40,180 bases of DNA. It comes from an uncultured Alphaproteobacteria bacterium (GTDB lineage Bacteria; Pseudomonadota; Alphaproteobacteria; Caulobacterales; Aquidulcibacteraceae). This document shows, one piece after another, positions 23,939 to 31,811 of this stretch. Numbering within the stretch: position 1 is the stretch's first letter; every line of letters starts with the position of its first letter. The notes beneath the pieces were generated by a model, which saw only the letters and a program-made list of their open reading frames with translations, was not told where the DNA came from and did no database searches. The stretch lies in assembly GCA_902826245.1 (NCBI GenBank), contig CADEEA010000012.1, forward strand, positions 1-40,180. The letters run 5' to 3'. A program made the position numbers and the translations under genes.

Positions 23939-25018
23939 ATGACCTCTCTCTACTCCCCGCTCCCGCTGAGCTCCGGCGCCGTGCTGAAGAACCGTTTCAT
24001 GCTTGCGCCGCTCACCAATCTGCAAAGCGCGCCTGACGGGGTTTTGAGCGACGACGAGTACCGATGGCTCACCATGCGCGCCGAAGGCGGCTTTGCGCTC
24101 ACCATGACATGCGCCGCTTCGGTGCAGGCGGAGGGGGTCGGATTTCCCGGTCAACTCGGCTGCCACGATGACAAGCATCTGCCCGGCCTTACGCGCCTCG
24201 CCGCGGGCATCAAGGCGCACGCTAGCCACGCCGTGGTGCAGATCCACAATTCCGGCATGCGCGCGCTGAAGCGCGACGGCATAAAGCTCATGTGCCCGTC
24301 CGACAACGAGGAAACCGGCGCGAAGGCCATGACGCTAGATGAAGTGCAGCACGCGCGCGATTGCTTCATCGCTGCTGCGGTGCGCGCGGAGAGGGCCGGT
24401 TTCGACGGCGTCGAACTGCATGGCGCGCACGGGTACCTGATTTGCCAATTCCTCTCCGCCGAGATCAACCGGCGCGAGGATGAATATGGCGGCAGCCCAG
24501 AGAACCGCGCCCGCTTCCTGCTCGAATGCATCGACGGCGTGCGCGCTTCGACGCGCCCCGGCTTCAGTCTCGGCGTACGCCTTTCGCCCGAGCGCTTCGG
24601 CATAGACTTGCTCGAAATCCGCGATCTGGCGCAGCGCCTGATGCGCGAAGCCAAGATCGATTATCTCGACATGTCGCTGTGGGATGCGTTCAAGGAACCG
24701 CAGGACGAGAAGTACAGGGGCAAGCCGCTTGCGTCCCATTTCGCCGAACTCGAGCGCGGCGGCGTGCGTCTCGGCGCGGCCGGCAAACTCACCACCGGGG
24801 AGAGCGTGCAGCGCTGCATCGATGTCGGCTTCGACTTCGCCATCATCGGCCGCGGCGCTATTCTGCACCATGATTTTCCGGAACGCGTGCGCGCGGACGC
24901 GAATTTCACGCCGATCGCGCTGCCAGTCAGCGCTGAACATCTGCGCTGCGAAGGCTTAGGCGAGGCGTTCGTGAATTATATGCGCACGTGGAAGGGCTTC
25001 GTCGCGGAGGCGGGCTGA
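23939..25018 (+). CDS. NADH:flavin oxidoreductase (Old Yellow Enzyme-like)
   Basis: A 359-residue TIM-barrel flavoenzyme. Visible motifs: LKNRFMLAPLTNLQSAPDGVL (FMN-binding first strand), GGFALTMTCAASVQAEG, QLGCHDDKHLPGL, VQIHNSGMRAL, AERAGFDGVELHGAHGYLICQFLS (active-site His-Gly-Ala-His), NRREDEYGGSPENRARFLLE, and FAIIGRGAILHHDFPERV near the end. These define the OYE/2,4-dienoyl-CoA reductase barrel; no C-terminal FeS/FAD domain is present. Substrate is unknown. A single gene, with no clear partners. Confidence 0.9.
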   Translation: MTSLYSPLPLSSGAVLKNRFMLAPLTNLQSAPDGVLSDDEYRWLTMRAEGGFALTMTCAASVQAEGVGFPGQLGCHDDKHLPGLTRLAAGIKAHASHAVVQIHNSGMRALKRDGIKLMCPSDNEETGAKAMTLDEVQHARDCFIAAAVRAERAGFDGVELHGAHGYLICQFLSAEINRREDEYGGSPENRARFLLECIDGVRASTRPGFSLGVRLSPERFGIDLLEIRDLAQRLMREAKIDYLDMSLWDAFKEPQDEKYRGKPLASHFAELERGGVRLGAAGKLTTGESVQRCIDVGFDFAIIGRGAILHHDFPERVRADANFTPIALPVSAEHLRCEGLGEAFVNYMRTWKGFVAEAG

Positions 25019-25023
25019 GCTCA

Positions 25024-25153
25024 CTTGGACCGCCGGCGTCCTCGCCGGCACGGTGCGGCCTTCGACGGGCTCAGGCTGACGAAGAATGGCGTCACGCTGA
25101 GCCTGTCGAAGCGCGACGCCGCGCCACGCCGGCGAGGACGCCGGCGGTCCAAG
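25024..25153. repeat. Nested palindrome: family A with an inner TTCGACGGGCTCAGGCTGA repeat
   Basis: Outer arms 25024-25050 and 25128-25153 are family A (CTTGGACCGCCGGCGTCCTC and its inverse). Between them, 25060-25080 (CTTCGACGGGCTCAGGCTGAC) and 25091-25111 are a second, unrelated inverted pair with three mismatches. The 365-base gap 25019-25383 thus holds this nested element and the helicase leader. Confidence 0.85.
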
Positions 25154-25172
25154 GGGACCAAGCCCGGCATTA

Positions 25173-25201
25173 TTGACTTCTCAACACTTTCCGCCCATAT
25201 C
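25173..25201 (+). promoter_or_regulatory. Possible promoter of the DEAD-box helicase
   Basis: TTGACT and CATATC are 17 bases apart. The -35 box is good, the -10 box weak. It would give a 5' leader of about 175 bases, a length often seen ahead of cold-inducible RNA helicases. The leader holds the hairpin CCCCAAAGGGG (about 25289-25299). Confidence 0.35.
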
Positions 25202-25383
25202 CCCGTTCAGCGACCGTTCGCGGCTCAAGTTAGCCAAGTGAACGCGGTCACTCCCGGAACGCCACCATCGACGTTCGGCTTTGAGCGCCCCAAAGGGGAA
25301 ATCAGCTCGCCGCCATTCTTCGCCGTCGCTTCGTTCCTCAACTCTGCACCCGCGCGCATCGCGTGGGGCGAGAAAGCATCTTT

Positions 25384-26790
25384 GTGACTCAAATTTCCAA
25401 TGAAACGCCGGTTTCGGCGTTTGCATCTCTGGGCGTGTCGGCGCCGATCCTTAAGGCGCTTGCCGCCGAGGGCTATACCGTTCCGACTCCGATCCAAACT
25501 CAAGCCATCCCAATCGTGCTCAAGGGCCGCGATCTCATCGGCCTTGCCCAGACCGGCACCGGCAAAACGGCTGCTTTTGCTTTGCCGATCCTCGACCGGC
25601 TGAACCAAAGCCGCAAACACGCGGGCGAGAAATCGTGCCGCACGCTTGTGCTTGCGCCGACGCGCGAACTCGCCAGCCAGATCGCCGACAGCTTCCGCTC
25701 CTATGGGCGGTTCCTCGGGCTCTCGACCACCGTCGTGTTCGGCGGCGCTTCGATGCACAAGCAGAAGCAGGCGCTGTTCCGCGGCGTCGATATTCTGGTG
25801 GCCACCCCTGGTCGCCTGCTCGACCATATCAGCCAGCGCACTTTGCGGCTCGATGCGGTCGAAATCCTGGTGCTCGACGAAGCCGACCACATGCTCGACA
25901 TGGGCTTCATCCACGATCTGCGCAAGATCGCTACGCTGCTGCCGCGCCATCGGCAATCGCTGTTCTTCTCCGCCACCATGCCCGCGCCGATCGCCGAGCT
26001 GGCCGCGCAATTCCTCGACAATCCCGAGCGCGTGGCGGTCGCCCCGCAATCGACCACCGCTGAACGCGTCGAGCAGGCTGTGATCCATGTCGATCAGTCG
26101 AAGAAGCAGGACCTGCTGCACGCTTTGCTGGCGGACAAATCGGTCAAGCGGGCGCTGGTGTTCTGCCGCACCAAGCACGGCGCCGACCGCGTGGTGACGA
26201 AGCTTGAAAGCGCCGGCTTCGAGGCTGAAGCGATCCACGGCAACAAGAACCAGGGCCAGCGCACCCGCGCGCTCGACGCCTTCAAGAAGGGCCATGCCCG
26301 CTTGCTGGTCGCCACCGAAATTGCCGCGCGCGGCATCGATGTCGACAATATCAGCCACGTCATCAATTTCGATCTGCCCAACGTGCCCGAGCAATACGTG
26401 CACCGCATCGGGCGCACCGCCCGCGCTGGCGCTGGCGGCAAGGCGATCTCGTTCTGCGCGCCCGACGAGCGCGCGTATCTGAAAGACATCGAACGGCTCA
26501 CCAAGCAAGCGGTGCCGGTCATGGAAACCGATCTCTCGCTGCGCACGCCGCGTGCGGATGAGCGCGTGGTGCGGCCCAAGGGCCCGGCAGGGCGCTCGGC
26601 CCATCCCGCCCGCAAGCACGCGCCGAAAAAGCACCACGGCTCGGAAACCCACGGCCACGCGCATGCCAAGCAGGGCCACGCGCCCAGCCGCTCTCGCGAG
26701 GAGGGCGATCGCCGCGACCGTAAGGGCAACGCGGTGTGGTCGAACTCCGGACCGCCGCGCGGGCGGCAGCGCAAGCCGACGCGAGTTTAG
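25384..26790 (+). CDS. DEAD-box RNA helicase (RhlE-like)
   Basis: A 468-residue ATP-dependent RNA helicase. All core motifs are present: Q motif (FASLGVSAPILKALAAEGYT, PTPIQTQAIP), I AQTGTGKT, Ia PTRELA, TPGRLLD, II DEAD (VLDEADHMLDMGF), III SAT, IV VFCRTKHGADRV, V ATEIAARGIDVDNISHVINFDLP, VI HRIGRTARAG. The tail after about 390 is basic and low in complexity (KHAPKKHHGSETHGHAHAKQ). This pattern fits RhlE. Start GTG at 25384 has AGAAAG upstream; an in-frame GTG seven codons earlier is possible. Likely helps RNA folding or decay at low temperature. Confidence 0.93.
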   Translation: MTQISNETPVSAFASLGVSAPILKALAAEGYTVPTPIQTQAIPIVLKGRDLIGLAQTGTGKTAAFALPILDRLNQSRKHAGEKSCRTLVLAPTRELASQIADSFRSYGRFLGLSTTVVFGGASMHKQKQALFRGVDILVATPGRLLDHISQRTLRLDAVEILVLDEADHMLDMGFIHDLRKIATLLPRHRQSLFFSATMPAPIAELAAQFLDNPERVAVAPQSTTAERVEQAVIHVDQSKKQDLLHALLADKSVKRALVFCRTKHGADRVVTKLESAGFEAEAIHGNKNQGQRTRALDAFKKGHARLLVATEIAARGIDVDNISHVINFDLPNVPEQYVHRIGRTARAGAGGKAISFCAPDERAYLKDIERLTKQAVPVMETDLSLRTPRADERVVRPKGPAGRSAHPARKHAPKKHHGSETHGHAHAKQGHAPSRSREEGDRRDRKGNAVWSNSGPPRGRQRKPTRV

Positions 26791-26806
26791 GGTAACTTTG
26801 AGCGGG

Positions 26807-26860
26807 TTGGAGCGCGTCGCCTCCGGCGACGCTTGCGCGGCCGGAGGCCGCGCGCTCCAG
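26807..26860. repeat. Family C repeat, first copy
   Basis: 54 bases: TTGGAGCGCGTCGCCTCCGG ... CCGGAGGCCGCGCGCTCCAG, an imperfect palindrome around GCTTGCGC. A second copy in the same orientation and of the same length lies at 27716-27769, on the other side of the next gene. Confidence 0.8.
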
Positions 26861-26909
26861 CCGATTTCCCCTTGTTCTTCGTTAGTTGCCCGCCCATATC
26901 GCGGCTCCC

Positions 26910-27680
26910 ATGCGCAAGGACATGTCCAAGATCATTGTAGAGCGTCCGCGGCTGGGCCGCGGCGCGGCGGGCGTGCAAAAGCCCGGCCGCACGCGCGCGC
27001 TCGTCGATGACGATGGCGCGCCGCTGCGCGCCTCCGCGCGCGAGCCGAAAAAGCGCGTAGAAAAATCCAAGAGCCTCAATGAAAACCTCGCGCCCCTGCG
27101 GCGCTTTCTCGAAGCTCAAGTCGATCGTCCCTGGAACAAGGTCTATTCCGAGATTTCGGAAAACTTGAAGGCCACTTCCACCGTGCAACAGCACGTGCGC
27201 GATCACGTCGAAGATTTCGTCGCGGTGAAAACCCGCATGCGCGCCGGCGAAGTCTGGGTCTCTGGCCGCCGGGGCAGGGACATGGCGCTCAAGGATTCCT
27301 ATCAGCGCCTCTATGTGGATCCCCGCACCGGGCTGCTCCGCAAGAACCCGCACTGGAAAACCTGGAACGCAGAAATCCGCGCCGCGCGCAAACAAGCCGA
27401 AAAGGTCCGCGCCGAGCGCCTGCGCAAGATCGACGCGACCACGCAATTGCATTGCTTTGCCGGCGTGTGGTGGGAAGTGAAGCTGGCGAAGGTGAAGCTG
27501 GTCAAGGCCAAGGATGCGAACGGGCGCACCGCCACTTTTCAGGCGCCGTTCACGGATGTGGTCAAACGCGCCAAGCTCTCGGCCCTGCCCGCGGAGGAGC
27601 TCTACGGCAAGGCCGGATTCTACGCCGCCGAGAAGCGCCAGCTGAACAAGACCGAGTTGAAGCGGTTGAAGCTGAAATGA
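26910..27680 (+). CDS. Conserved-looking unknown protein with IVERPR start
   Basis: A 256-residue basic cytosolic protein with no membrane segment. After MSKIIVERPRLGRG comes a Lys/Arg-rich stretch, then LNENLAPLRRFLEAQVDRPWNKVYSEISENLK (about 60-95), VQQHVRDHVEDFV, a Trp-rich block ending NPHWKTWNAEIR and a Lys-rich end (YAAEKRQLNKTELKRLKLK). I do not recognise a named domain; charge and lack of signal suggest nucleic-acid or ribosome contact, which is inference. Start could be the ATG at 26910 or the one at 26922 (MSKIIVE); neither has a good ribosome site. Flanked by two direct family C repeats. Confidence 0.75.
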   Translation: MRKDMSKIIVERPRLGRGAAGVQKPGRTRALVDDDGAPLRASAREPKKRVEKSKSLNENLAPLRRFLEAQVDRPWNKVYSEISENLKATSTVQQHVRDHVEDFVAVKTRMRAGEVWVSGRRGRDMALKDSYQRLYVDPRTGLLRKNPHWKTWNAEIRAARKQAEKVRAERLRKIDATTQLHCFAGVWWEVKLAKVKLVKAKDANGRTATFQAPFTDVVKRAKLSALPAEELYGKAGFYAAEKRQLNKTELKRLKLK

Positions 27681-27715
27681 GGCCCGAGCATACAGCTAAC
27701 ACAGGGTTTCGTGAT

Positions 27716-27769
27716 TTGGAGCGCGCGGCCTCCGGCTGCGCTTGCGCCGCCGGAGGCGTCGCGCTCTAG
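27716..27769. repeat. Family C repeat, second copy
   Basis: TTGGAGCGCGCGGCCTCCGG ... CCGGAGGCGTCGCGCTCTAG, 54 bases. It aligns without gaps to the copy at 26807-26860, with differences concentrated in four triplets that lie within the stem. Confidence 0.8.
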
Positions 27770-27859
27770 CCTGCAAAGAACACGCATTCCTAGCGACGGC
27801 GCAGCCAGGCTGCTACACAAGCGAAGGACGCTCTATGCGCGTTGTTTGGAGCACAGGCC

Positions 27860-28114
27860 ATGGGCTTGCTTCGCGGTATTCTGATCGGGCTGATCGCGCT
27901 CATAGCGCTCGTGTTTGTGGTGCAGAACCTCGCCACCATAGAGGTGGCGTTCCTGACATGGTCGTTTGCGGCGCCGCGGGCGTTTGTGTTCGTGCTCTTG
28001 TTCGCGCTGGGGCTGATCGGGGGCTATTTGGCGCACGCGGTGCGGATACAATTTCGGCGCCCGAGGCAGGCTGCGGAGAGCTCTGTCGCCAAGGCCCCGC
28101 CGGAACAGTCTTGA
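27860..28114 (+). CDS. LapA-like inner-membrane protein (DUF1049)
   Basis: An 84-residue protein with two membrane helices (GILIGLIALIALVFVVQNLA at about 5-24, and VFVLLFALGLIGGYLAHAV at about 43-61) separated by IEVAFLTWSFAAPRA. The QNLATIEVAFLTWSFAAP segment is the signature of the lipopolysaccharide assembly protein A (LapA/YciS, DUF1049) domain. LapA takes part in control of LPS synthesis in E. coli; in alphaproteobacteria the role is less clear. The ATG at 27860 was chosen over an upstream TTG. Confidence 0.83.
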   Translation: MGLLRGILIGLIALIALVFVVQNLATIEVAFLTWSFAAPRAFVFVLLFALGLIGGYLAHAVRIQFRRPRQAAESSVAKAPPEQS

Positions 28115-28135
28115 AGCGGCAGCCCCAATCCTGCG

Positions 28136-28576
28136 CTACACGCTTCGCCCGCAGCCGGTCAGCGTGCGCCCATCGATCACCGCCTCGACGCTGGCGGAGA
28201 ATTGTTCGCCGCTCATCGGATCGCTGCAGGGGAAGCGGCGGATAGTGACTGCAAGCGTGTGGCCGCCGGCGCGGGCATCGTAGCGCGTGGCGCCTTCCTG
28301 CGGATAGGTTGGCTCAACCAGCGGAAATTCGGCGCTGCCTTCGCCGTAATCCCAGATCAGTACGATGCGGTTTTGCTGGTGGATGTCGAGCATCCAGCCG
28401 GGCTCCGAGCCGACGGCGCGGAAATCGACGCCCGCGGCGCGCGCGTTTTCCCAGCTGGGCATCGCCGCAAGCGCATCGTGGGCGTGCATGCCCAAGCCGC
28501 CGTCGGCTTCGCTTGTGGGCGGCGTTTCCGGGGCTTCGCAGGCGACGAGAGCCAACGCCATGAGCAAAGCACGCAA
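28136..28576 (-). CDS. COG3650-like lipoprotein
   Basis: A 146-residue lipoprotein: signal LRALLMALALVACEAP with the lipobox Cys, then a domain with FRAVGSEPGWMLDIHQQNRI, LVEPTYPQEGATRYDARAGGHTLAVTI and the closing PCSDPMSGEQFSASVEAVIDGRTLTGCGRSV. This pattern (SEPGW...C.D.MSG..F......DG....GC.R) is that of the COG3650 family of unknown function. Start is a TTG at 28574-28576 with GGAG seven bases upstream; no ATG fits the signal peptide as well. Confidence 0.75.
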   Translation of the reverse strand: MRALLMALALVACEAPETPPTSEADGGLGMHAHDALAAMPSWENARAAGVDFRAVGSEPGWMLDIHQQNRIVLIWDYGEGSAEFPLVEPTYPQEGATRYDARAGGHTLAVTIRRFPCSDPMSGEQFSASVEAVIDGRTLTGCGRSV

Positions 28577-28595
28577 CTTGTGTCTCCAGTACAAA

Positions 28596-28731
28596 TCACC
28601 CATCCCCGGAGGCCGCAAAGCGGCATTCCGGGGCCCAAGAACACCGCCCGTCGCGCTTTGTTTCCATAGATTCAACGAACTGCGATCCTGGGTCCCGGAA
28701 TTGCGCTGCGCGCAATCCGGGAATGAGTGCG
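28596..28731. repeat. Family B palindromic repeat, degenerate
   Basis: Left arm TCACCCATCCCCGG and right arm CCGGGAATGAGTGCG are imperfect inverted copies. Inner blocks ATTCCGGGGCCCAAG and CCTGGGTCCCGGAATT strengthen the fold. It sits just upstream of the lipoprotein start and downstream of the OmpA-like gene, so it probably shapes the 3' end of the latter. Confidence 0.75.
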
Positions 28732-28758
28732 TCAGGAAAATGCAGCGTCAAAGCCCGC

Positions 28759-29418
28759 TCAGCCTTGGAACGCGCTGATCATCACTTCAACGCGGCGATT
28801 GCGTGCGCGGCCAGAGTCGGTGGAATTGTCCGCGATCGGCTGACGCTCGCCAAAGCCGGTGGCGATGACGCGCTCGCGGATAACGCCGCTCTGGATCAGC
28901 ACCGACGAGATGTTCAAGGCGCGGCGTTCAGAGAGGTTCTGATTGTAATCATCGGCGCCCACTGAATCGGCGTGCCCGAGCACATCGATGGTGGTTTGCG
29001 GGTAATCGCGCAGCACGCCCGAGACTTCGCGCAGCGTCGGCACGAACTGCCCCTTCACGGTGTCCCGGTTGAATTCGAACGTGAGGTCCGCTGGGAAGTT
29101 GAGCAGGATGCGGTCCTGGCTGACGCGGGTGACGCCGACGCCGGAGCCGGCGAGGCGCTCGCGCAAATTCTGCTCTTGCTGGTCCATATAATGGCCGATG
29201 GCCGCGCCGCCGAGCGCGCCGATGCCGGCGCCGATAATGGCGTTGCGGCGATCGTCGCCGCCGGCGAGCGTGCCAGCCGCCGCGCCTGCGATAGCGCCGA
29301 TAATGGCGCCCGTGCCGGTATTGTTGCGCGTGCGCTCGCCAGTGACGGGATCGACTGTGGTGCAGCCGATAAGAGTCAATAACGCGGCGACGCCGGCGAT
29401 AGTTTTACGGATCATCAT
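28759..29418 (-). CDS. OmpA-family lipoprotein with glycine zipper
   Basis: A 219-residue lipoprotein: signal and lipobox (GVAALLTLIGCTTVDP), a glycine-zipper segment at about 35-80 (TGAIIGAIAGAAAGTLAGGD, then IIGAGIGALGGAAIGHYMD), and a C-terminal OmpA peptidoglycan-binding domain (LTFEFNRDTVKGQFVPTLREV...IDVLGHADSVGADDYNQNLSERRALNISSVLI...GFGERQPIADNSTDSGRARNRRVEV). It resembles YiaD-type proteins that tie the outer membrane to peptidoglycan. Ribosome site GGAGGG precedes a double ATG; the first is used here. Confidence 0.92.
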   Translation of the reverse strand: MMIRKTIAGVAALLTLIGCTTVDPVTGERTRNNTGTGAIIGAIAGAAAGTLAGGDDRRNAIIGAGIGALGGAAIGHYMDQQEQNLRERLAGSGVGVTRVSQDRILLNFPADLTFEFNRDTVKGQFVPTLREVSGVLRDYPQTTIDVLGHADSVGADDYNQNLSERRALNISSVLIQSGVIRERVIATGFGERQPIADNSTDSGRARNRRVEVMISAFQG

Positions 29419-29530
29419 GTCCCTCCAAAACAAATTCATGGCGCGCGCTCGGCGCCCACTTCACGGCTCATTCTCACAAGGCCAGCCTGAGCGGCGCATG
29501 AACGCCCATGGCCGGACCAATCTGCTGATC

Positions 29531-30064
29531 TTAGTCCGGGCGACCGGTCGCGAGCCTGCGGCCAAAGCGCCCGAACTGCTCCATTAGAACATTGTCCACC
29601 GCCGGGGCGAGTTGATCAAAGTTAAGGTTGGGGTCGCCCGAGACCCTGTACTCGATGGTAATCCTTGCGCCCTGGTCGTCCGGTGCGATCGTGAAAGTCA
29701 TCATCCCGGTCGCCGCCATGGCCTGCAGCGGCCCAAACGCTCCGTCCAAGCGCAGAGTGCGCACGCGCTCGCCCCGGGTCACCATCACAACGCGGGCGTG
29801 TTCCACCGATTGGCCGCCCCAGCGTTCGCACCAGCAACCCCCGGCGCGGGGATCGACGCGAAGGCGCCGGGCGTCGCCGGAATAGGTGTGGGCGCTGCTC
29901 CACCAGAGCTGCGGCCGGGTCAAAGTACGCCAGGCCTCATCCGGGTCGACGGCGATGACGGCCTCCGAGCGCAGCAGGAATCCCCCCGGAGCGGCGGTCG
30001 CCACCTCAGCGCGGACGGGATTGGCGATAAGCAGAAAACACAGAGCGGCGAGAACGAAACGCAT
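29531..30064 (-). CDS. Exported SRPBCC (START-like) protein
   Basis: A 177-residue protein with a signal peptide (MRFVLAALCFLLIANPVRA) and one SRPBCC/polyketide-cyclase-like domain: FLLRSEAVIAVDPDEAWRTLTRPQLWWSSAHTYSGDARRLRVDP, GGCWCERWGGQSVEHARVVM, LQAMAATGMMTFTIAPDDQGARITIEYRV, and NVLMEQFGRFGRRLA. The domain has a hydrophobic pocket; ligand unknown. An exported location is unusual for this family. The ATG at 30064 is chosen because it begins the signal peptide. Confidence 0.82.
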   Translation of the reverse strand: MRFVLAALCFLLIANPVRAEVATAAPGGFLLRSEAVIAVDPDEAWRTLTRPQLWWSSAHTYSGDARRLRVDPRAGGCWCERWGGQSVEHARVVMVTRGERVRTLRLDGAFGPLQAMAATGMMTFTIAPDDQGARITIEYRVSGDPNLNFDQLAPAVDNVLMEQFGRFGRRLATGRPD

Positions 30065-30109
30065 AGCGGCCTCCATGGCCGCCAGGACTAGGAGGATTTG
30101 AACGATCGT

Positions 30110-30541
30110 TCAAGTGGCGTCTCCGCGCCCGAGAAAACGCCTCAGCCGCCGCCGCAATCCCTCGCCGTCCCGCGTTTCGCACTCCCAGATCACGAGCGCG
30201 CGCCAGCCGGCCCGCGACAATGCTTCGAGGGCAGCCGCGTCGCGTGCCCGATTGCGGGCGATCTTGGCTTGCCAATAGGAGGCATTGTCCTTCGGGGCGC
30301 GCGCGCCGCGTTTGCACGTGTGCCCATGCCAGAAGCACCCGTGCACGTAGATCGCCTTGCGCATGGGCGCAAAAACGAGATCGGGTTTTCCCGGCAAATT
30401 CGCGCTGTGCAGGCGATAGCGGTGTTGGAAGCCAAGCGTGCACACAGCTTTGCGTACGATGCGCTCGGGAAGAGTGTCGCCGCTCTTGACTGCGCGCATC
30501 ACCGCCGAGCGTTGTTCGGGAGAGAAGACGTCGGCGCGCAT
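30110..30541 (-). CDS. vsr: Vsr-type DNA mismatch endonuclease
   Basis: A 143-residue endonuclease that nicks 5' of the T in T:G mismatches formed by deamination of 5-methylcytosine. Motifs: MRAVKSGDTLPERIVRKAV, LPGKPDLVFAPMRKAIYVHGCFWHGHTC with catalytic Asp54 and the His/Cys zinc-binding positions (67-76), and W and R positions in KIARNRARDAAALEAL. Length is like E. coli Vsr. It overlaps the methyltransferase gene by 4 bases (ATGA), so the repair enzyme is made together with the enzyme that creates the lesion risk. Confidence 0.94.
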   Translation of the reverse strand: MRADVFSPEQRSAVMRAVKSGDTLPERIVRKAVCTLGFQHRYRLHSANLPGKPDLVFAPMRKAIYVHGCFWHGHTCKRGARAPKDNASYWQAKIARNRARDAAALEALSRAGWRALVIWECETRDGEGLRRRLRRFLGRGDAT

Positions 30542-31677
30542 CAGGCGCGCTTGCGTTGGCCATCGACGCCCGCAAGCGGCGCCAGCAGATTGCCAGCGAG
30601 CCAGCGCACCACCGGCACGCATACGCCGTCGCCGAGTAAATGCAGCGCAGCCGTCGCGCCTGCGGGGAGCGGGTAGTGTTCGGGCACGCCCATCAGACGC
30701 GCCGCCTCGCGCGGCGACACGAGGCGCGAGCGGATGCGTTCGCCATCGACGAACAGCAGCATCTGCTTGCTCGATCCACCCGCGGGCGTGCGCAAACAGC
30801 CCGCCAGGCCGTCGAAGCGCGCCTCCGCACGCTGCACACGCTCCCCGTGCTCGATGCGAATGCGGCGGAACACTGCGCCGACTTGCGCCTTGCCGCTGGC
30901 GGCGATAGCGGCCACGCGCGCGCGCTGCAATTCGCTCATCTGCGCCAGCAAAGCCTGGGTTTGCTCCTCGCTGCGCCAGGGAGTGGACTGGGGATCGCTC
31001 TCCAGAAGGTCGGCGAGGCTGGTATTGCGCTTAGCCGGCGCTGCGAGGCGCCACCACACGAAGCGCTTGCGCAAGCCGTCCGGCAAACGCGCGACGACGT
31101 TGCGCAAACCCGGCGTATGGAACGGCTCGGCTGGACCTGACATGGCCAGATGCGTGGGAACGTGCCGTGACGCGACGATGAACAGCCGCGATCGCGATTG
31201 CGGCGTAAACAAAGCGGCGTCGATCTCTAACGCGCCAACGCGATACCCCAAGGCATCCAGCGCATGCACCAGCGCGGTGAAATCGGCGCCATGATGGGAG
31301 CTCAGCAAGCCGCTGACATTCTCCAGCGCGAGCACGCCGGGCGCATCCGCGCCGAGCTTCTCGATCAAGCGGTGAAAGCCCCAGAACGCGCCCGAGCGCG
31401 GCGCAGAGAGCCCCCCGCGTGCGCCTGCGAGCGAGAGATCTTGGCAGGGAAAGCTTGCCCAAGCCAATGCCGCACCGGTTGGGATCGCGCTCGGCGCAAG
31501 CCGCCAGATATCGCCCTCAACCAATTCCTCGCCGCCAAAAACGGCGCGATAAGCGGCCGCCTTGGCAGCGTCGATATCGTTTGCGAACACACAACGAAAA
31601 TCCGGCTCAAGCCCCAGCCGGGCGAGACCTCCGCCAGCGAAAAACTCGAGCAGAGGGGCGACGGAATCAGCGCGCAT
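30541..31677 (-). CDS. DNA (cytosine-5) methyltransferase
   Basis: A 378-residue C5-methyltransferase. Motif I LEFFAGGGLARLGL (residues 10-23), II/III FANDIDAAKAAAYRAVF, IV SFPCQDLSLAGARGG with catalytic Cys78, VI LALENVSG (Glu119), VIII TPQSRSRLFIVA, and IX/X SRLVSPREAARLMGVPEHYPL, with LLGDGVCVPVVRWLAGNLLAPL at the end. The target recognition region lies at about 195-300; its specificity cannot be read by eye. No restriction endonuclease gene is visible on either side. Start ATG at 31677 gives the family N-terminus. Confidence 0.93.
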   Translation of the reverse strand: MRADSVAPLLEFFAGGGLARLGLEPDFRCVFANDIDAAKAAAYRAVFGGEELVEGDIWRLAPSAIPTGAALAWASFPCQDLSLAGARGGLSAPRSGAFWGFHRLIEKLGADAPGVLALENVSGLLSSHHGADFTALVHALDALGYRVGALEIDAALFTPQSRSRLFIVASRHVPTHLAMSGPAEPFHTPGLRNVVARLPDGLRKRFVWWRLAAPAKRNTSLADLLESDPQSTPWRSEEQTQALLAQMSELQRARVAAIAASGKAQVGAVFRRIRIEHGERVQRAEARFDGLAGCLRTPAGGSSKQMLLFVDGERIRSRLVSPREAARLMGVPEHYPLPAGATAALHLLGDGVCVPVVRWLAGNLLAPLAGVDGQRKRA

Positions 31678-31811
31678 GCGGAGATGATAGCGGCTGGGGA
31701 GGCAGAGAGCATCAATACAAACGCTGGACCGTTGCCGTCGCATCCGCGCGACGAACGCTGGCACTGGCCGCCGCCACTGGTTCGAGTATTGTCGAGGTCA
31801 GGAGGCGCGGC

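Noticed and set aside
25225..26679. A 484-codon open frame antisense to the DEAD-box helicase
   Set aside because: It has no start signal or family motif and mirrors the third-position GC bias of the helicase gene; the sense frame holds every helicase motif.
29612..30091. A 159-codon plus-strand frame over the SRPBCC gene
   Set aside because: The minus-strand frame has a signal peptide and a clear domain; the plus frame has neither.
31419..31811. Upstream extension of the 31812 membrane protein gene
   Set aside because: The extra part is antisense to the methyltransferase, Arg/Gln-rich and without homology, while the ribosome site lies next to 31812.
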